NCBI RefSeq assembly: GCF_914767665.1
Contig: NC_059502.1
Location: forward strand, 32,196,812-32,260,811
Direction: 5' to 3'
DNA from: Harmonia axyridis
Lineage: Eukaryota; Arthropoda; Insecta; Coleoptera; Coccinellidae
DNA: 64,000 nucleotides
Made by a program: the position numbers and the translations under genes. How positions within the stretch are numbered: the stretch's first letter is position 1; every line of letters starts with the position of its first letter. Positions 35,207 through 50,300 of this stretch are shown piece after piece. A model generated the notes under the pieces. It did not search any database. It was given only the letters and a program-made list of their open reading frames with translations, and was not told the origin of the DNA.

Positions 35207-35989
35207 AAACTACAAGTTTTTTAAGGTACCTATAGACAAACAGAACCGAACAAAGAACAATATTCGAATAAAGTGAGCACCAGCTGAGCTAGCTGAAAAG
35301 TTCAGATTATTATGTTAATATTCTTCGAAAATTTCATTAACGAATTCAAGGAATAAAAAATTAAATTGATCTCACACATGTATGTTTCTGATTTCACACA
35401 TTATATATTCCTCCAGTAGAAAAAATCTGAAAATTAATATCACCTATTATGAAATCCGAATCAAATAATCTAATGATAGCTTGAATATCCTGATAATCAA
35501 ATTATTGGGGTCTAACCTAGAGCCATATTTCTTGAATTTTCACTAAGAATATTGTGAGCTTTGATCCATAGAATGCACAGAAAGATTCGAATTTGTTGAA
35601 TTTATTTTCTGATCAAGAGTACAGGATGTGTTTATGATATTATTCGAATCAGAATGAATAGGTGAAATATTTTTTGACCTTCACCTGACATTTCTGTTTT
35701 AATTTTTCTAGTGAGACTTCTTCTGCCACCATAAAATATGAATGATCATAAATGAAAAAATCATAGCAAATATTATATAAAAGGAATTCTAAAATTTCAA
35801 TCTTCTCGATAAAAAAAGCAATCCAAAATTTTAGTGATGAATCAGAATTCAGTTTGGACATGCATGATGACCGTGAAAATTTTGGAAGGCGACGTGGGGA
35901 AATACACATTTTTCTGTAGAAAAGCATATTGGAATTATTGATAGGGGCACTACTTATGGAAGCACCTTTATTGTTATAATCAAAGACAA

Positions 35990-36345
35990 CATGACCACCA
36001 TGCGTTGCATCCAAAAGGTGGTAACACCACATGTTCTGCCTGTATACGAACTCTCACCAACTCATTTTTCCAACAAGATAATACGGGACCACATTTAGTC
36101 AGATTTGCGTTGGCTAATTTAGAAGACATCCGAATTTGTTGCCGATCTTCCGATCTTTCAATGACTGAAAACATATGGGACATTATGGGAAGAAGTCCAC
36201 CCGTCATTCTCTACAGAATCTGTTGGCACTTCGGCACTAGATTTCAGTATTCTGGCACTCCTGGCCGATAACTCTAGAGAATATAGATCACCTCATCAGG
36301 AAATAATAAGACGTGTTTTTGAGTGCATAGGACATCGTTGAGGTC
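35990..36345 (+). pseudogene. Tc1-like transposase relic
   Basis: The + frame at 36005-36271 reads FFQQDNTGPHLVRFALANL, then SDLSMTENIWDIMGR, the second and third acidic residue blocks of DD34E transposases, followed after a shift by DHLIRKIIRRVFECI. Short deletions and shifts; no inverted repeats found. Confidence 0.75.
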
Positions 36346-36559
36346 CATTACACCTTCAATTTTTGACCGAAAATATCCGGAAGTTTACGAAATGTTACTT
36401 CTTCAGATCCACCATTTTCATAGTGAATTTTCATTTTGTTTTTTATTATTGTAATGCGAATTTCGAGTGGAATTGAATTCATTGTGATAATTGCTCAAGC
36501 TCCGACTAAAAATATGTCAAAACTGTTATGTATCAGCCTTGTTGGATTTTAAAAATATA

Positions 36560-37270
36560 AGTTCCTTTTCACTTGATTTCCGCATCGTTTTTTATAGCGG
36601 CGCTCACTCGTCTCTCTGTCAATGCCGTTTTGAGGTTAAATCAATAATGAATTACTTTTGACAGAACAAAAAACATATTTAAATGATGGCATTGATTGGT
36701 TGATCTTTTGTATAGCGCCACCTTAAGAAAGAAAAGGGAGTTATGCCGAGCTCAGTCGCCAGAATTATCTTAAACAAAATCTAATCAGTGAATACACCAG
36801 TATTTTAGACATCTTAGGTGAGAATAAGATGTCTAAAAAACTGGTATATACACTGATTCGATTTCGTTTAAGAACGTAATTGAGCGCTCACAGTGTTTTA
36901 GACATCTTAGGTGTGACTAAGATGTCTAAAACACTGGCGCTCTCACTTACTCTTGAAAAACCTTAAAATTAAATTGGCGACTTTTGACGGGACAAGCGTT
37001 CTTTAATGAAATTGGTCCTTTTTCATTTCATTTCCGTTTCATTTCTTATCGCGCTTACGTCGTTTCTCTGCTGAAGTTGTTTTTAAGTTAAATCAAAAGT
37101 CGATCAACTTTTGACAAAACAAATGAAAATTTCAAAATGATGCCATTGATTGGTCGATTCTTTGTATTGCGCCACCTTAAGGAAGAAAAGAGAAAAGGGA
37201 TCCATGTCGAGCTAGTCGTCAGAATTATCAAACAAAATCTAATCAGGGAACACACCAGTATTTTAGACAT
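36560..37270. repeat. Direct repeat pair enclosing two hairpins
   Basis: Copy 1 (about 36560-36807) and copy 2 (about 37013-37270) share AAATCAA, TTTTGACA.AAC, GGCATTGATTGGT, GCGCCACCTTAAG, CAAAATCTAATCAG and CACCAGTATTTTAGACATC. Between them lie hairpins 36778-36864 and 36882-36942, both centred on TTTTAGACATCTTA and its complement. Confidence 0.75.
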
Positions 37271-37319
37271 CTCATTCAAAAACAAACTTTTTGTTGAAAA
37301 ACTTAATTTATATTTTTGA

Positions 37320-39540
37320 ATTTATTATTCTTACATATTTTTTCCTATCTCACTGAGTATAGGTAGGTATATTTACAATCATTTGAAGAAAATTATCTTC
37401 CGATCAACACCTAGAATAACCTTTGAACTTCTCTTTATTGAAGTACATCTTCGAGTAGGAAATCACTGAATGCTCTTCAGTAGTATCATTAGAATTCGAA
37501 TGGTTGTTTTGTCTTCCCTAGAATATAGTTTAAAATTTAAGAAATATAACATATATTTCCAGATTTTATATTGTTCCTTGTTTTTTTTGTGTTTAATATT
37601 TTAATCTCGTCCTTCCTTAACCTCTATAAGATCTCTTAGAAGTGCTTAGTGTTGACTTTTTTATAGTGCTGTTGTTCCATCTGAGTGCAAGAATGATATA
37701 AGGTAAACTCAACTCCGCAATATTAGATCATAGTTAAAAGCATAAACTAATTTCTGATTCAATAACGTACGACACAAATAGATTGCTAAATCGAAATGCT
37801 GAAATTTTTCTGGGAATTTATCCAAGAAAAAAGATCAAAGTACCTATGTACTAGCTATATGTATAATGAATTATTATATCTTAATTTTTTTTTATTTTAT
37901 CCAAAAATGATCCTCAATATAGGACATGACAGAAGTTTTCAGCTTACATTGGAAAATATGCAGAACCGAAAAATAAAATATCTATTTTCACCTGTCCAGA
38001 GCTGAATTTAAAAGCTATTTGAATGTGATTTTGTGAGGAAATTGGTGCCTATTCCTCTTCATCTTCAGCTTCCTAGCTCAAGAATCCAATAAGTGTATTT
38101 ATGGGTCTTCTAGCTCTGAGGATTGAAAATGTGAAAAGCAGTGAAACACAAACATGAAATCTGACAAAAGCTTAAAATTATTATTATATACATATACGCA
38201 AAATCTCTGCTGAAAACATTTGCCTACATTGTTTAATACGAATTTGAAGGGGAAAATTAGGAAAATTTCTTCAGCCATTTAATTTGCATGCCATAAGATT
38301 ATATGATACCTACTACCAATTCATCAACTTTGAGAAAAATCTTCTTGAGTAAACGAAAAAACACATGAAAGCGATAAATGCATGATACATAACTAAAACC
38401 AGAGAAAACACAAAAAATCTCAGAAAAAAATTACGATTTCAGTGAAAATAGAGTAGTAGAGATTTTGTATGTATAAACTAATAATTTCAAGCTTTTATCA
38501 TAATTTCGTATTAATAGCGTAGGCAGAACAATAGAAGCAATAATCATATAGCAGAATATCAAAGAAAACTATATCTGCCGATGGGTATGGCACTAGGATT
38601 TCTGGTCCTTCACCACTAAATAGTTAGCACTCTACATTATATTAAAACACTTTTATCTCCCAAAAAACTTCGATTCACACATACCTGAGCCATATTTTCG
38701 AGAGCTTAAATTCCTATTGTTCCACACCTGAAAAGCCAGACAAATTTGATAAAATCGGACTAGTATAGTATATCCGAAAGAGCTAAAACTTTCATTTAAC
38801 TTACTGTCCCATACAAGTACCTGTTCCTGTATCAATTTTTATTAATTACAAAGAAGAAGAATGCGAAATGTGAAAGTACCGATATTTTCAAGTTTGCGCA
38901 TGCACAACGCGCATCCTTCTTCTGATAAAGTGGAATTTGTTTGGGTCCATCTACGACTTAAACTGAGAATCCATAACAAATTTCACTGAAATCGGAGAAG
39001 AACTGTAGAAGTTTAAGCTTTTTCGCAGTGTGCGGACACATGGACAGACATTCATTGATCCAAAATAGTTCAGAATGGTCTGAAATGCGTTTTGGTAGTG
39101 GAAATCTTGAAATCCGATATTAAACATTTTTTCAACCCAGAAGTGATCACAATGTAAAATGCCACTACCTTCGCGGGACTCAGAAGCAAAATAAATATTT
39201 CAGTTACAAAAGATCCTATTGAAAGTTAAAATTTTGCTTGTAGATGTATAATTACAATTTCAAGATTCATGATTGCGTAATCAAATTCACAAAAATTCAA
39301 TGTAGAATAAAGAAAAGGCTAGATAATATTTCCATAACAACAGTTCGAACTAGATTGAAATTCAGTTTATGTAATAATTATTTTTTTACAACTGCTATGA
39401 AAAGTAGCGTATTCTTCATAGCTAACTCAATTTCAAAACTACTGTTGGAAATATTAATTCTCACGGCACTTTGTCCATACCTCTCTTGGTAGACCAATGA
39501 AATTGGGCTTTTGAGTCGTTTCTATGGAAACGCAATAAAT
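37320..39540. other. AT-rich intergenic stretch
   Basis: No gene or element motif recognised. A GGACACATGGACAGACATTC stretch near 39035 looks like a fragment of a dispersed repeat. Confidence 0.4.
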
Positions 39541-39811
39541 TAGCACAAACTGTCAACTAAGATGTCTAAAAACATGATGAATGCACTCGTCAAATTTTGA
39601 ATGCAATGACATTCGACCAAATTGAAAATATTAGTTTTAGTTCGTGGCGGCGCCGCAATGTCATACTTGTCATTTCCGTTGATTTTGATTGGATACATTA
39701 ATTAAAACCCGATACTGACCAATCAAAAGCGATGTGTAATCGAGTATGATCGTGCAAAGTCGTGAAACAAAACACGAAACGTTTACTAGAATGAATTCAA
39801 ATATTTGTAAT

Positions 39812-39825
39812 AGAGAGAGAGAGAG
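39812..39825. repeat. (GA)n microsatellite
   Basis: Seven GA/AG units just right of the 39.5-kb TTTTAGACATCTTA copy. Confidence 0.7.
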
Positions 39826-41250
39826 TTTATTGGTATTTCAATTACAAGAATTACTTCCATAGATCATAACTATAATGAAAGATATACATATAGGTACATA
39901 ATGGCACAAACCTCGTAAATAATAAATAACAAGAATCTTAATTTGTTGATAGCGCTACCTACAGTTGACATAACGAAGCTTAACTAATATTCTCAAAATT
40001 GGCAAAACAAAAGCTGATCAGTTCATACACCTGGTTTTTAGACATCTTACTGTCAACGAAGGCTATATTGATTTGAATCAAGTCCATTACTTGAATTATT
40101 GAAATTTGTGCATTTGTAGGAAAAGTAGTGTGCAACATGTGGAGAAAGTCCTGGAGCGAGAAAAGTTGGACTTTTCCCACTTGTTGTACAATATACTATT
40201 TCCTTACAAGTGTGGAAAGTAGTAGTAGGTAGGAAAAATAATTTCTCGAACGTTCATTCTGACTTTCAGGAGGATCGTATCATCTGAACTCCTCATCTAG
40301 GCAACAGAATATATCACATCTCATATACAGGGCCTCCTAACGAAAATTTGACCCCCAAAATTGAAAAAAAAAACAGGTCAACTTCTATTTTTAGGGGGAC
40401 GAATTTCCATCATGAGTTTGTTCTGAGAAAACCACCCCCATAAAGGTGGCATCATGTATGTTTATATCATATTTAATTCTGCGCTATATGTAATAGACGC
40501 TTGCATATACGAGCCCTCAAAAGCTCCTGGTGCCAAGTCAGTGTTTTTCTTGAATTATTTTTTATTAATTTTTTCAATCTATTCCCATTATCATCATGAT
40601 TCTGAAAAAAAGGTTCTTTCTAATGATTACACATCTTACATTATCGCTCGTATTTTTCTGAATGAAATGTAACGAAATTTTGTATTGATCTACCTATATG
40701 ACACTTCACTTCACTGATCTAATCTTATGTACTTATTGATCGAATTATAGAATGAATCTTCCGTCTGATTTAATTCCACTTACTTCAAGGAAGTTTTTCA
40801 GGAAATATCAAATATAAACACATGTGGTTTTCAGTTATCATTACAATATGTAAAGAATGCAATAATAATTTTCCATTTAAAGATAAAACTACCTAATTTT
40901 TTTCCAAATCAGTATTCTTACGATTCATCAAGATTAACACCCATTATTTTATCTCATAAGAACTCCTCGATATGAAACAATCAAAATTCAAAACATTCAA
41001 ATCTTTTAAGCACGTAAAGCTCATTAGTGAAAATGAGCAGAAATCCCTACTTCTCCCAACAACCTGTCTGATAAAAACAACTCGAATTTAGTTTATATTC
41101 CGTACATATATATTTTTTCAATCATTCGACGATATCATAAATTTTAACACATATCGTAGAGTAATGATCATTACGACTACCGGCAAGTGATGTGTAACTG
41201 AGTTGCGTATTTTTTGTACAAAAATTTCATCATACATTCAAAGAGACCTC

Positions 41251-41256
41251 TCAGTT
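41251..41256 (+). promoter_or_regulatory. Initiator-like site upstream of lipase 2
   Basis: TCAGTT matches the arthropod initiator TCAGT and lies 74 bp before the lipase 2 ATG, giving a plausible short 5' leader. No clear TATA box is visible about 30 bp upstream, so the call rests on the initiator alone. A second CAGTG lies about 25 bp downstream. Confidence 0.35.
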
Positions 41257-41329
41257 GGAGTAGGTTTTACTTTGTATCAGTGAAAAAGTGTACCAGTGCT
41301 TTTGAATTGATAGATAATTCTTCAAGAAC

Positions 41330-44300
41330 ATGAAGGCAGATTTTTTGATCTTTTTCATCGGAGCTACTGCATTGGTGGGTCAAGGAATTAATACTTTTTT
41401 CCCAAGGATTGAATTACCTACGGTAAGCTTTCCAATAAATTCAGTCCTGTAGTCTATGAAAAAGTAAAACCGTTGAATTCAAGAACACCTTTTTATTGAA
41501 AACATCAAAATATTCAAATTAAAATCAGAAATGTTTACACATTCACATTCGATATAGTTACTTAATTAAATTAACATTGTAGTATAAAAACACAGGAAAT
41601 CTAACAATAATGAATCAATTAAGAATCAAAACATGATTTATTTATATGGATACATATTTTCAAATAGAAATCGACACTTTTAAACAGGGTCTTTATGAAT
41701 GATTTAAACAACTTAGTTTCTTTTGAAATGTTCCTTACCGCTCTTTGCCAATACTGGCAACTATTCGATATAAAATATTTCGAAATTGGCACCTGAAAAT
41801 TCTTATTCAAATTTTGTTACTTTTAGTTTCCAAACTCGTGATGAATGAATTAAAAATCAAATATTTCAACACTCCTGAAGTTAATATCATTCATAAATAC
41901 CCAGTATTAATATCTCAGTGTTAAAAAAATTAAATTGGATATTTTGGCAATTCATTAAAGCAATCAGAAATATTGAGTGTGCAATGATATGGATTTTGTT
42001 ATGAAAAACGCAAATAATATATAGGTAATTGTCATAAGGTCAAAATAAAATTTGAATACAAATTATAGTTGGATTGACGTTTCTATCAAACATAAATGTT
42101 ATAAAAAAAAATTGTATGATATATTGGATGAATCTGGAGTTCTACAAACCGAAAGACGCGAAAATCAATCCGAATCATTTATTATGATAATGATCACCTA
42201 CTATGGTCTATTGATAAAACTCCAATCATTCATATGAATGACAACATTAGTTGATTATATTTTGATGATTCAAATTACCGAAGCGTTTAAATTCATGAAA
42301 GAGAAATATTTCCGCTCTCAAATGTAATATTTTTCCACAAAACGGTGTTGTTTCTGTAACATTATCGACATTAGGAAAATTATATCATATGGTTGTATCA
42401 ATATTTATATTCCTTTCTGATTCATTCTATATGAATTCTGAGGAACTCTTTTATATTTCATTGAGAAACCAACATATTAGTTAATGAATTAGTGTAATCA
42501 AAATTGATTTACCTAAAGCATTTGATTCTTACGTAGAATTTTGAAAAAATCCTCTTCATTCCTATTATTCAATGAAAATAGGATCTATTTCCATAACTGA
42601 TTATTTCGGCTAGTATTGATTAGAAATTGATCAAAATTAATTAATTGAGGTGTTCATAAATGTGCCTTAATTATGAACAGAAACAAAAATGAACAGGAGA
42701 TTGTATGTAAAGTGAAAATTATCATTTTGACCACATATCCAGAATTTTAGAAAATTCAAGAAGAATATCGAAAAAGTTGAGTTGAGGTTGCATGAATATA
42801 TGTTAATCATGTCAAGTTTCGTGCAGAATTTTGTTATTATAGAGTCATTTTAACCATAGAAAATTAAAACATAATATCTCAAACAAAACCTTATATTTTA
42901 GTGACAGATTCGACTGAGTTGAAAATTTGCTTGTATCTATGTAATAATAATTTCAAACAATTAAAATTTCGTGATCAGAATTAGATCCAAGAAAAATATA
43001 GAAAAATAAAGAATTTAATACATATATTTTATTTGAGTATTTGAAAGTGCTCCAATAAATTGAATGAACTCATCAATCAAAAAAATTAAAAAATTACTGA
43101 CTCAAGCCATCCACCAATTAAATTCACCAATTATATCATTGAAGGCCACATAACTGTATATGGGTATATAAAAATTTGGTACAATGGGCAAATGAATGAA
43201 CGAGCACTGAATAACTCCTAATATTGTTCGAACTTTAACTCCCTAAGAAAGTATACTAGATACTCGTATATTATTAAGTTCCATTCATAATCATCATGTA
43301 GCCTCTATTGCCCACTACTGGACGTAGGCCTTCTCCTGGTTCTTCCATGTCCTACGGTACTTAACCCTCTTTGTCCAATTCTCAGCAATTATCTTTATGT
43401 CATCGGTCAAGCGTGTCGGTGATCTGCCTATGCTACGTTTGGCCTTCCGTGGTCCAATACTCTCCTGGTTCATCTTTCTAGCTGTATGACCTGCCCATCT
43501 CGCATCTCCACTTCATTCTAGTCATGTATTCAATTGTCTTTAACTTTGGTTTTCCCTTTGATGGCACTGTTTTGTTAGGTATTCTATTTCTGCTGGTGAT
43601 TCCAAGAATGACTCTCTCCATGACTCTCTGGACTACTCTTAGTTTTTTTGCAGATTTTTTTTCTGCTCCATATGATATAAATGATGGTAGCACACATTGT
43701 TCATACACTTTTTCCTTTAGACATATGTGTAAATCACTTTTTAAAATTTACCTGAAGCATAGATTGCTTTTGGTAAATTACGGAAAATTTTTAAAAGAGA
43801 TTTACCCATATGTATAAAGGGAAAACTTATTTTACAATGTATATCGAGGGTTTGATTGTTCTTTCCAACTTGTAAGTTTCATAACATAACATAAAATAAT
43901 TTCCTTACAGGAACAATTGATTCGAAGCTATGGTTACCATGTTGAACTTCATGAAATCACCACCGAGGATAATTACATGCTCACTATGATACGGATCCCT
44001 GGAGGCAGGCACAGCAATCGAACGAACAGCAAACCAATTCTACTTATGCATGGCCTTCTTGGACAAGCTGAGAATTTTATATCGAACGCAATGAACAATG
44101 CTAGTTTAGCATTCATGTTAGCAGACAATGGTTATGACGTATGGTTAGGAAATAGCAGAGGAAACGCCTACGGAAGGAAACACAAATATTTGAATGTGAC
44201 TGTTGAAGATTTCTGGAATTTCAGGTGAGATATAGCAACAGCCTTAGGTAGAAAAAAAGAAATTTTTCGAACAAAAGTTTACACGCTATATCCCGTCGTA

Positions 44301-47300
44301 TATCGTATATCTCAAAAATTTTGGCACATGTACATTTCAATTGTATGGAACAATTTTGAAAATTGAAAATGTCGATTCTGCTTTGAAAAAAGAATCATTT
44401 CAATGACAACCAGTTTACGAAACCTATCGCGTCGTAATGACGTAGTAAATTGTTGAAAAACCTTCAAGATTTTTTCTTCAAATTCACTCATTTACTCCTT
44501 GCTATACTAAATAGGTTTTGCCAAAAAAAAAAATAAAATTTAAAGATGTTGCAGTTTCTTTGTGAATTAGTATAGATATTATTTTTATCCTCCAGAATCA
44601 TGATCAATAATATGTTTTGGGCGGGTTTCTTGTCATTTTGCATATGACACTCAAATTTGGTTGAATCGTCACAACAAAATATTTTGTCGAAAAACAACAG
44701 CCCCATAAATTCACCAAAGGCTCGACCAGATGATAATTTTTGGGCTATTTGTTCAGAAATTTTTGTAATGTAGGTTGTGAAATTAAAAAAGAGCAACAAT
44801 TGGGACGACGGATTTTCAGTGAACTTCAGTAGATTAATGCTCTAACGGTCCAAGCTCGGGTCCAAGGCTCGATGAAATATTTTGTTTTCACTCACTCAAC
44901 ACGTGCTTTCATCTAAAAAAGCTCAATTTTGTCCATCTTCCGCACAAACTTTATTCCAATACATTTGAAGTAGGATATGTACTATAGAAGTTGTTAGATT
45001 GTTACGATGATATGCGAATTAACACACAGACCGACATATAGACTAGATTACACCAAATTATTTTTTTCAAATTGTAGACAAAAGTTTTTTTCTTCACATA
45101 AATGATCAAAAGACTTCGATAAACTAAGAATAAGAAATGTTTTTTGATGTTCAAAAATTTATACATGTATTTCATATACCACAGAACTAGGCCTAAACTG
45201 AGATCAGATATTTTCCTTTTGTCTTCGAAAATTCACTTTGAATAAGATACCGGCTCAGAAAACTGGTTTTGACTTATTTTATAATTTGCAGCTTCCATGA
45301 AATAGGCTACTATGATCTTCCTGCAAAAATTGACTATATACTTGATACAACAGGACAACAGCAACTTGAGTATGTTGGACACTCACAAGGTGGAATGGTT
45401 TTTTATATATTATCCTCTCTGAGACCAGAATATCAAGAAAAGATAAAGCTGGCTTCTCTTTTGGGTCCAGGTGGATTCGAAAACCATTTTGCAAATCCGT
45501 GGCTCCTTCCATTCAGCATAGTGCCTGATGAATTATATGTAAGTACCTAATAGGCACCTATATCCATTAGGACATTTCATCATCACCATCAATAGTCACA
45601 ATATACTCTTAATTCCATTGATTTTTGGGATAGTTCAACCAGAAATGATCGAATATTGTGAAAGTTTAGTTATTTTTTGTAGGCACTATCACGGACTCTT
45701 AAGATTTATGAGTTTCCTCCACAAGAAATATTCGTAATACTGCCGATGATTTGCATGAACAAGGTCTTTCGAGATATGTGCGTAATGACAAATCATTTGT
45801 TATTTGGAAATTCTGGAGAATTCAATAAGGTGAGTTAATCATGTGTGAAAATGTGACCTATTTCAAAATATTCACTGAAATATATGTCTCTGGGAAGAGT
45901 CTGGATCGAAAAATATTTCAAATGACACCTCTTTATACTTCAGGGGATCATTGAATGTGTCTTTGGAGTTTGACTTCTAGCAATGCACAGTTCTCTTCTC
46001 TGTTCAAAGCTTCAGAAGTTTGATAAAAGCACTAATTAATAAGGAAAAATAATAAGGAGGAATAAATGAATAAGAAAATATAAGACTAAAGAAAATTGTC
46101 TTAGATTACGCACAATTTGAAACTCACAAATATGATTTGAGTCGTAAAACTGAGGAAAAACAAAGAAAGAACTTTTTCTCCTATTCAAGATTTTTACGTC
46201 TTAATGTTGATTATCAAATTATTTAACTGCCTCACATATGAAGAGACTACATCAAAAGTTTCTTTAGATTTCATAAGTATAAAAGTTGTCATCTAAATGG
46301 ATTCACATTAATTAAATATAGAATTATAAGACGATATATATTCTTGAAATCTTCCAATAATGATAAATTCAAATATACAATCAATCACAATGGATTCAAT
46401 TGGAAAAATATTCTTTCAAAGCTATTGTACTTGTAATGTTTCCAATTCAAAGCTTATGCTAAATAATAAGGAAGTACCTAATAGATGAGAGAGGTCAATA
46501 ATACGAATATATAACTGAAGAACTAGATGCCGTGCCTCAATATTATATGTACTTTTTATACTTACCTATATAATAATTCGGAAGATGTACCTAGTGCCGA
46601 ATAATTGAGATATGGCTATCCTGTAAACCTTGCAAAACAATAATTGAATCAAATAAATATAGTTCTTGTAGGTAAAAATGCTCATTAGAAAATTTAATTT
46701 CAGGAAATGATGCCCTTCGTGGCTAAGCAAGTGTGCAGCGTTTCTGTTAAGCAACTTCTTCATTTTGCACAAATTATAGCTTCGGGTGAGTAGAAAATTT
46801 TAAGTAGTTAATAGAAATTTTTTTTCGATTTCTTTGAATTTTTCTTTATGGATATCTGATATACTCATCTAATCTATTTGAATAAAATTACAGGACATTT
46901 TAGGCCTTGGGACTATGGCATTGAAGAGAATCGAGTAATTTATGGACAAGATACACCACCCGACTACAACATCTCTTCTATCACTGTACCAACAGCAATG
47001 TATTACAGTTTAGGTGATAATTTAGCTAACTATAAGGTGAGTGTTCGTTTTAATAATTTCCTTATTGAATTAGACAGTTTGACTTGTTCTGACACACATA
47101 ATTGATGCAAATTTCGAATGGTTATCAGATCAGAAAAACTGAATTACTTTTTCCTGTGTATGGGCTGATTGTAGCTGAATTTTTGAGTAACTCTCATCTT
47201 TGATGAACTTTATACACATATAAAAGTTCAGTGAAATTAATGTATAGATTCTTAGCTATCGAAATTTTGAAGAAAATTTTTCATTCCCCAATGATACCAT

Positions 47301-50300
47301 CCTCATGTAAATGTGCTTGAATATTTATTTCGATATTTAGCAATTGATTTCTAAATTTCAGATTTATTGAAAAAGTATTTTTTCAATTTCCAAGAAAACA
47401 CAATTTCATATGGATGTAACTCTGATACCATCTAACGGATTTTGCCCTCTTACGAACTAAACCGAAATATTCGATTCAACCTTCAACTCTACTTTGAAAA
47501 CTTCTCTAGCAAATTTTAAAATCGAACTTTACCACGATTTATTCACCAATGTAGAATCTAATTGATTTGAAACACTCCCGGTTCAAAATTAGAAATAAAA
47601 GATATTTGGGTAGAATGATACTGTACCACTATTAGCTCAAGAACCGACCTTCGTCATTTTATAAATGCTGAAAGTTAGTACCTTAAATTGGTTCAAGTAT
47701 AAAGCTCAATTTTTTTATATTTTCTTCGAGATAACTTCAGAAAACTCGTCATTCGTTGCCGGGCACTCTTTGCTACCCTATGCTAAACACCCCTAAACTA
47801 TTATAATCACAATTAGACTTTCTCATAGTATGAATGCTAAATTTTATATATGTTACTTGGGGACCTATAAAAAAATATTACCCCAATACACAAACAGTTT
47901 TGATGGTTTTACATCTGACCAGACACATTGAAAGTCGCGAGTGCTTAGTCGATTGTGATCTTCTGATCTGTCCATTAAAATCCTATATTACATAATAATA
48001 TTTGTAAGAAGCATATAACGCACGATTAAAAAAACTTAGTAGATAAGAAATCTCATCTTATACAACGCAAGATACAGATAACTAAAGCCATCTATTGGAA
48101 GAATAATGGATTTCTTTTTACTACATCTAATATTCACCCCTTTTGGATATTAGGAAATGGCATTAATGGGTATAACTGAAATTGAGGGAAATGTACAAAT
48201 TGATTTTATGAAAATATATTTTGAACAGAATAATAAACAGACAATTATTATCTATTGAGTGGATCGTTTTACAAAATGATCCTCGCAGAAAGTAGTTGGA
48301 ACATAACCAAATTTCAAAATTCGGCAAACCCGATGACGTATTTTACCCCCACTCTATAATCAAAATAATAATAAATAACTTGAGTTACGAAGCAACCTGT
48401 CTAATTTTCAATGATAATTATTATTATCATTAAAAAGGGGTCTCCCGTATCTCAAGTTCACGTATATGTGCGCCATATATAGGGCGATATACATACCGGA
48501 ATAGATATCCATACCAAATGCCATCAAATCGAAATAAATAACAATTGAATAAAGTTAAGGTTTCAACCTCATCTATGATGTTATTCGAATTTGAAGAAGT
48601 TATCTGTAGATCCCATATGATGTTTCGATTTTGAAACAGATAAAATTCATTTGGCTATAGTATACCACCGGCACTATTTAGCCTATTTAGGCCCGGTGCA
48701 CACATCCGACTTTTGCAGTTACGACACCGTTGCTGTGTCGTACTTGCGGCCTGTGGTACAAAGAATCAAATGGGAGCATGCACACTACCCGCCGTGCAGT
48801 TGCGACGTCGTAACTGCCAGCATACGGTCGTTTTTTGGTAGCATGTCCCTCTAGGCCGCAACTGTGCTGCAGTCGTACATGCGATCTCTCAGTACTCTTT
48901 TCTATATTGGCCTGTGCACACATACGACTTTTGTCGTGAGTTCGCACAATGGTAGAGAGGGAATTGGATATCGATTTCTTCATTGAAGAAACTAAAATGA
49001 GATGATGTCATCAGAAAAATTTATTGGGTAGTATTCTTCGAATAACAGGATTTTCAACAATTCATCTCTATTTCTCATGATCAGTGAGTCCGCTGGTAGC
49101 CTTTATATTTTCTTCCGAATGATTTTATCATTGTCTATAGTTATTGCGAAAGTAATAGTGTCTTATTCAAACTCTTATTGATAAAAATTTATATTCAATT
49201 TTTGAAACAGCTAGAGATTTCAAGATCATATGAGTGACAGTTTCGTAGAAATCATGAAAAACTGAAAACGTTTTAAACTTTTATGATCCAACAAGTACAA
49301 TGCGCACTAGTTTCCCATTCGTGAATGTAATACTTTCTGGACTTATTTGATTATAGTATTTGTTGGATCATAAAAATTTAAAACTTTTTCAGTTTTTCAT
49401 GATTTCTACGAAACTTTCACTCATATGATCTTGAAATCTCTAGCTGTTTCAAAAATTGAATTTAAATTTTTATCAATAAGAGTTTGAATAAGACACTTTA
49501 TTACTTTCGCAATATCTATAGACAATGATAAAATCGTTCGGAAGAAAATATATAGGCTACCAGCGGACTCACCGATCATGAGAAATGGAAATGAATTGTT
49601 GAAAATCCTGTTGTTCGAAGAATTGATGAAAACATACTACTACCCAATAAATTTTTCTGATGACATCACCTCATTTTAGTTTCTTCAATGAAGAAATCGA
49701 TATCCAATTCCCTCTCTGCCATTGTGCGAACTCACGACAAAAGTCGTATGTGTGCACAGGCCAATATAGAAAAGAGTACTGAGAGATCGCATGTACGACT
49801 GCGGCACAGTTGCGGCCTAGAGGGACATGCTACCAAAAAACGACCGTAGGCTGGCAGTTACGACGTCGCATTTGCACGGCGGGTAGTGTGCGTCGTAACT
49901 GCCATCATGCGGGCTGTGGTACAAAGAATCAAATGGGAGCATGCACACTAGCGTACGACACCGCAACGGTGTCGCAACTGCAAATGTCGGATGTGTGCAC
50001 CGGGGCTTAATAATGTAATTATTTCAAGAAATGTAGTTGCTCCTTAAACCATCTCTGAGAATGTTAATTGACAAGCTGGTGTATCGTAATTTGTCTTTTG
50101 TTGAGGTAGTAATGCTATTATTTGTTCTATATAAGTTTTTAATTGTTTCAGGACATCGAAATCATGTGTGACACCTTGCAGAACTGTGTAAGGAGATATC
50201 TCATGCAGAATAAAAAATGGAATCATATAGACTTTCTTTTTTCAAAAACGGCAAAGAAAGAACTTTATGATCCTCTTATCGAATTCTCAGAAGAATATGA

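Noticed and set aside
48651..48983. Open frames of 67 and 98 codons in lipase 2 intron 6
   Set aside because: They lie on the GC-rich end of the fold-back element and recur in its other arm; non-coding repeat.
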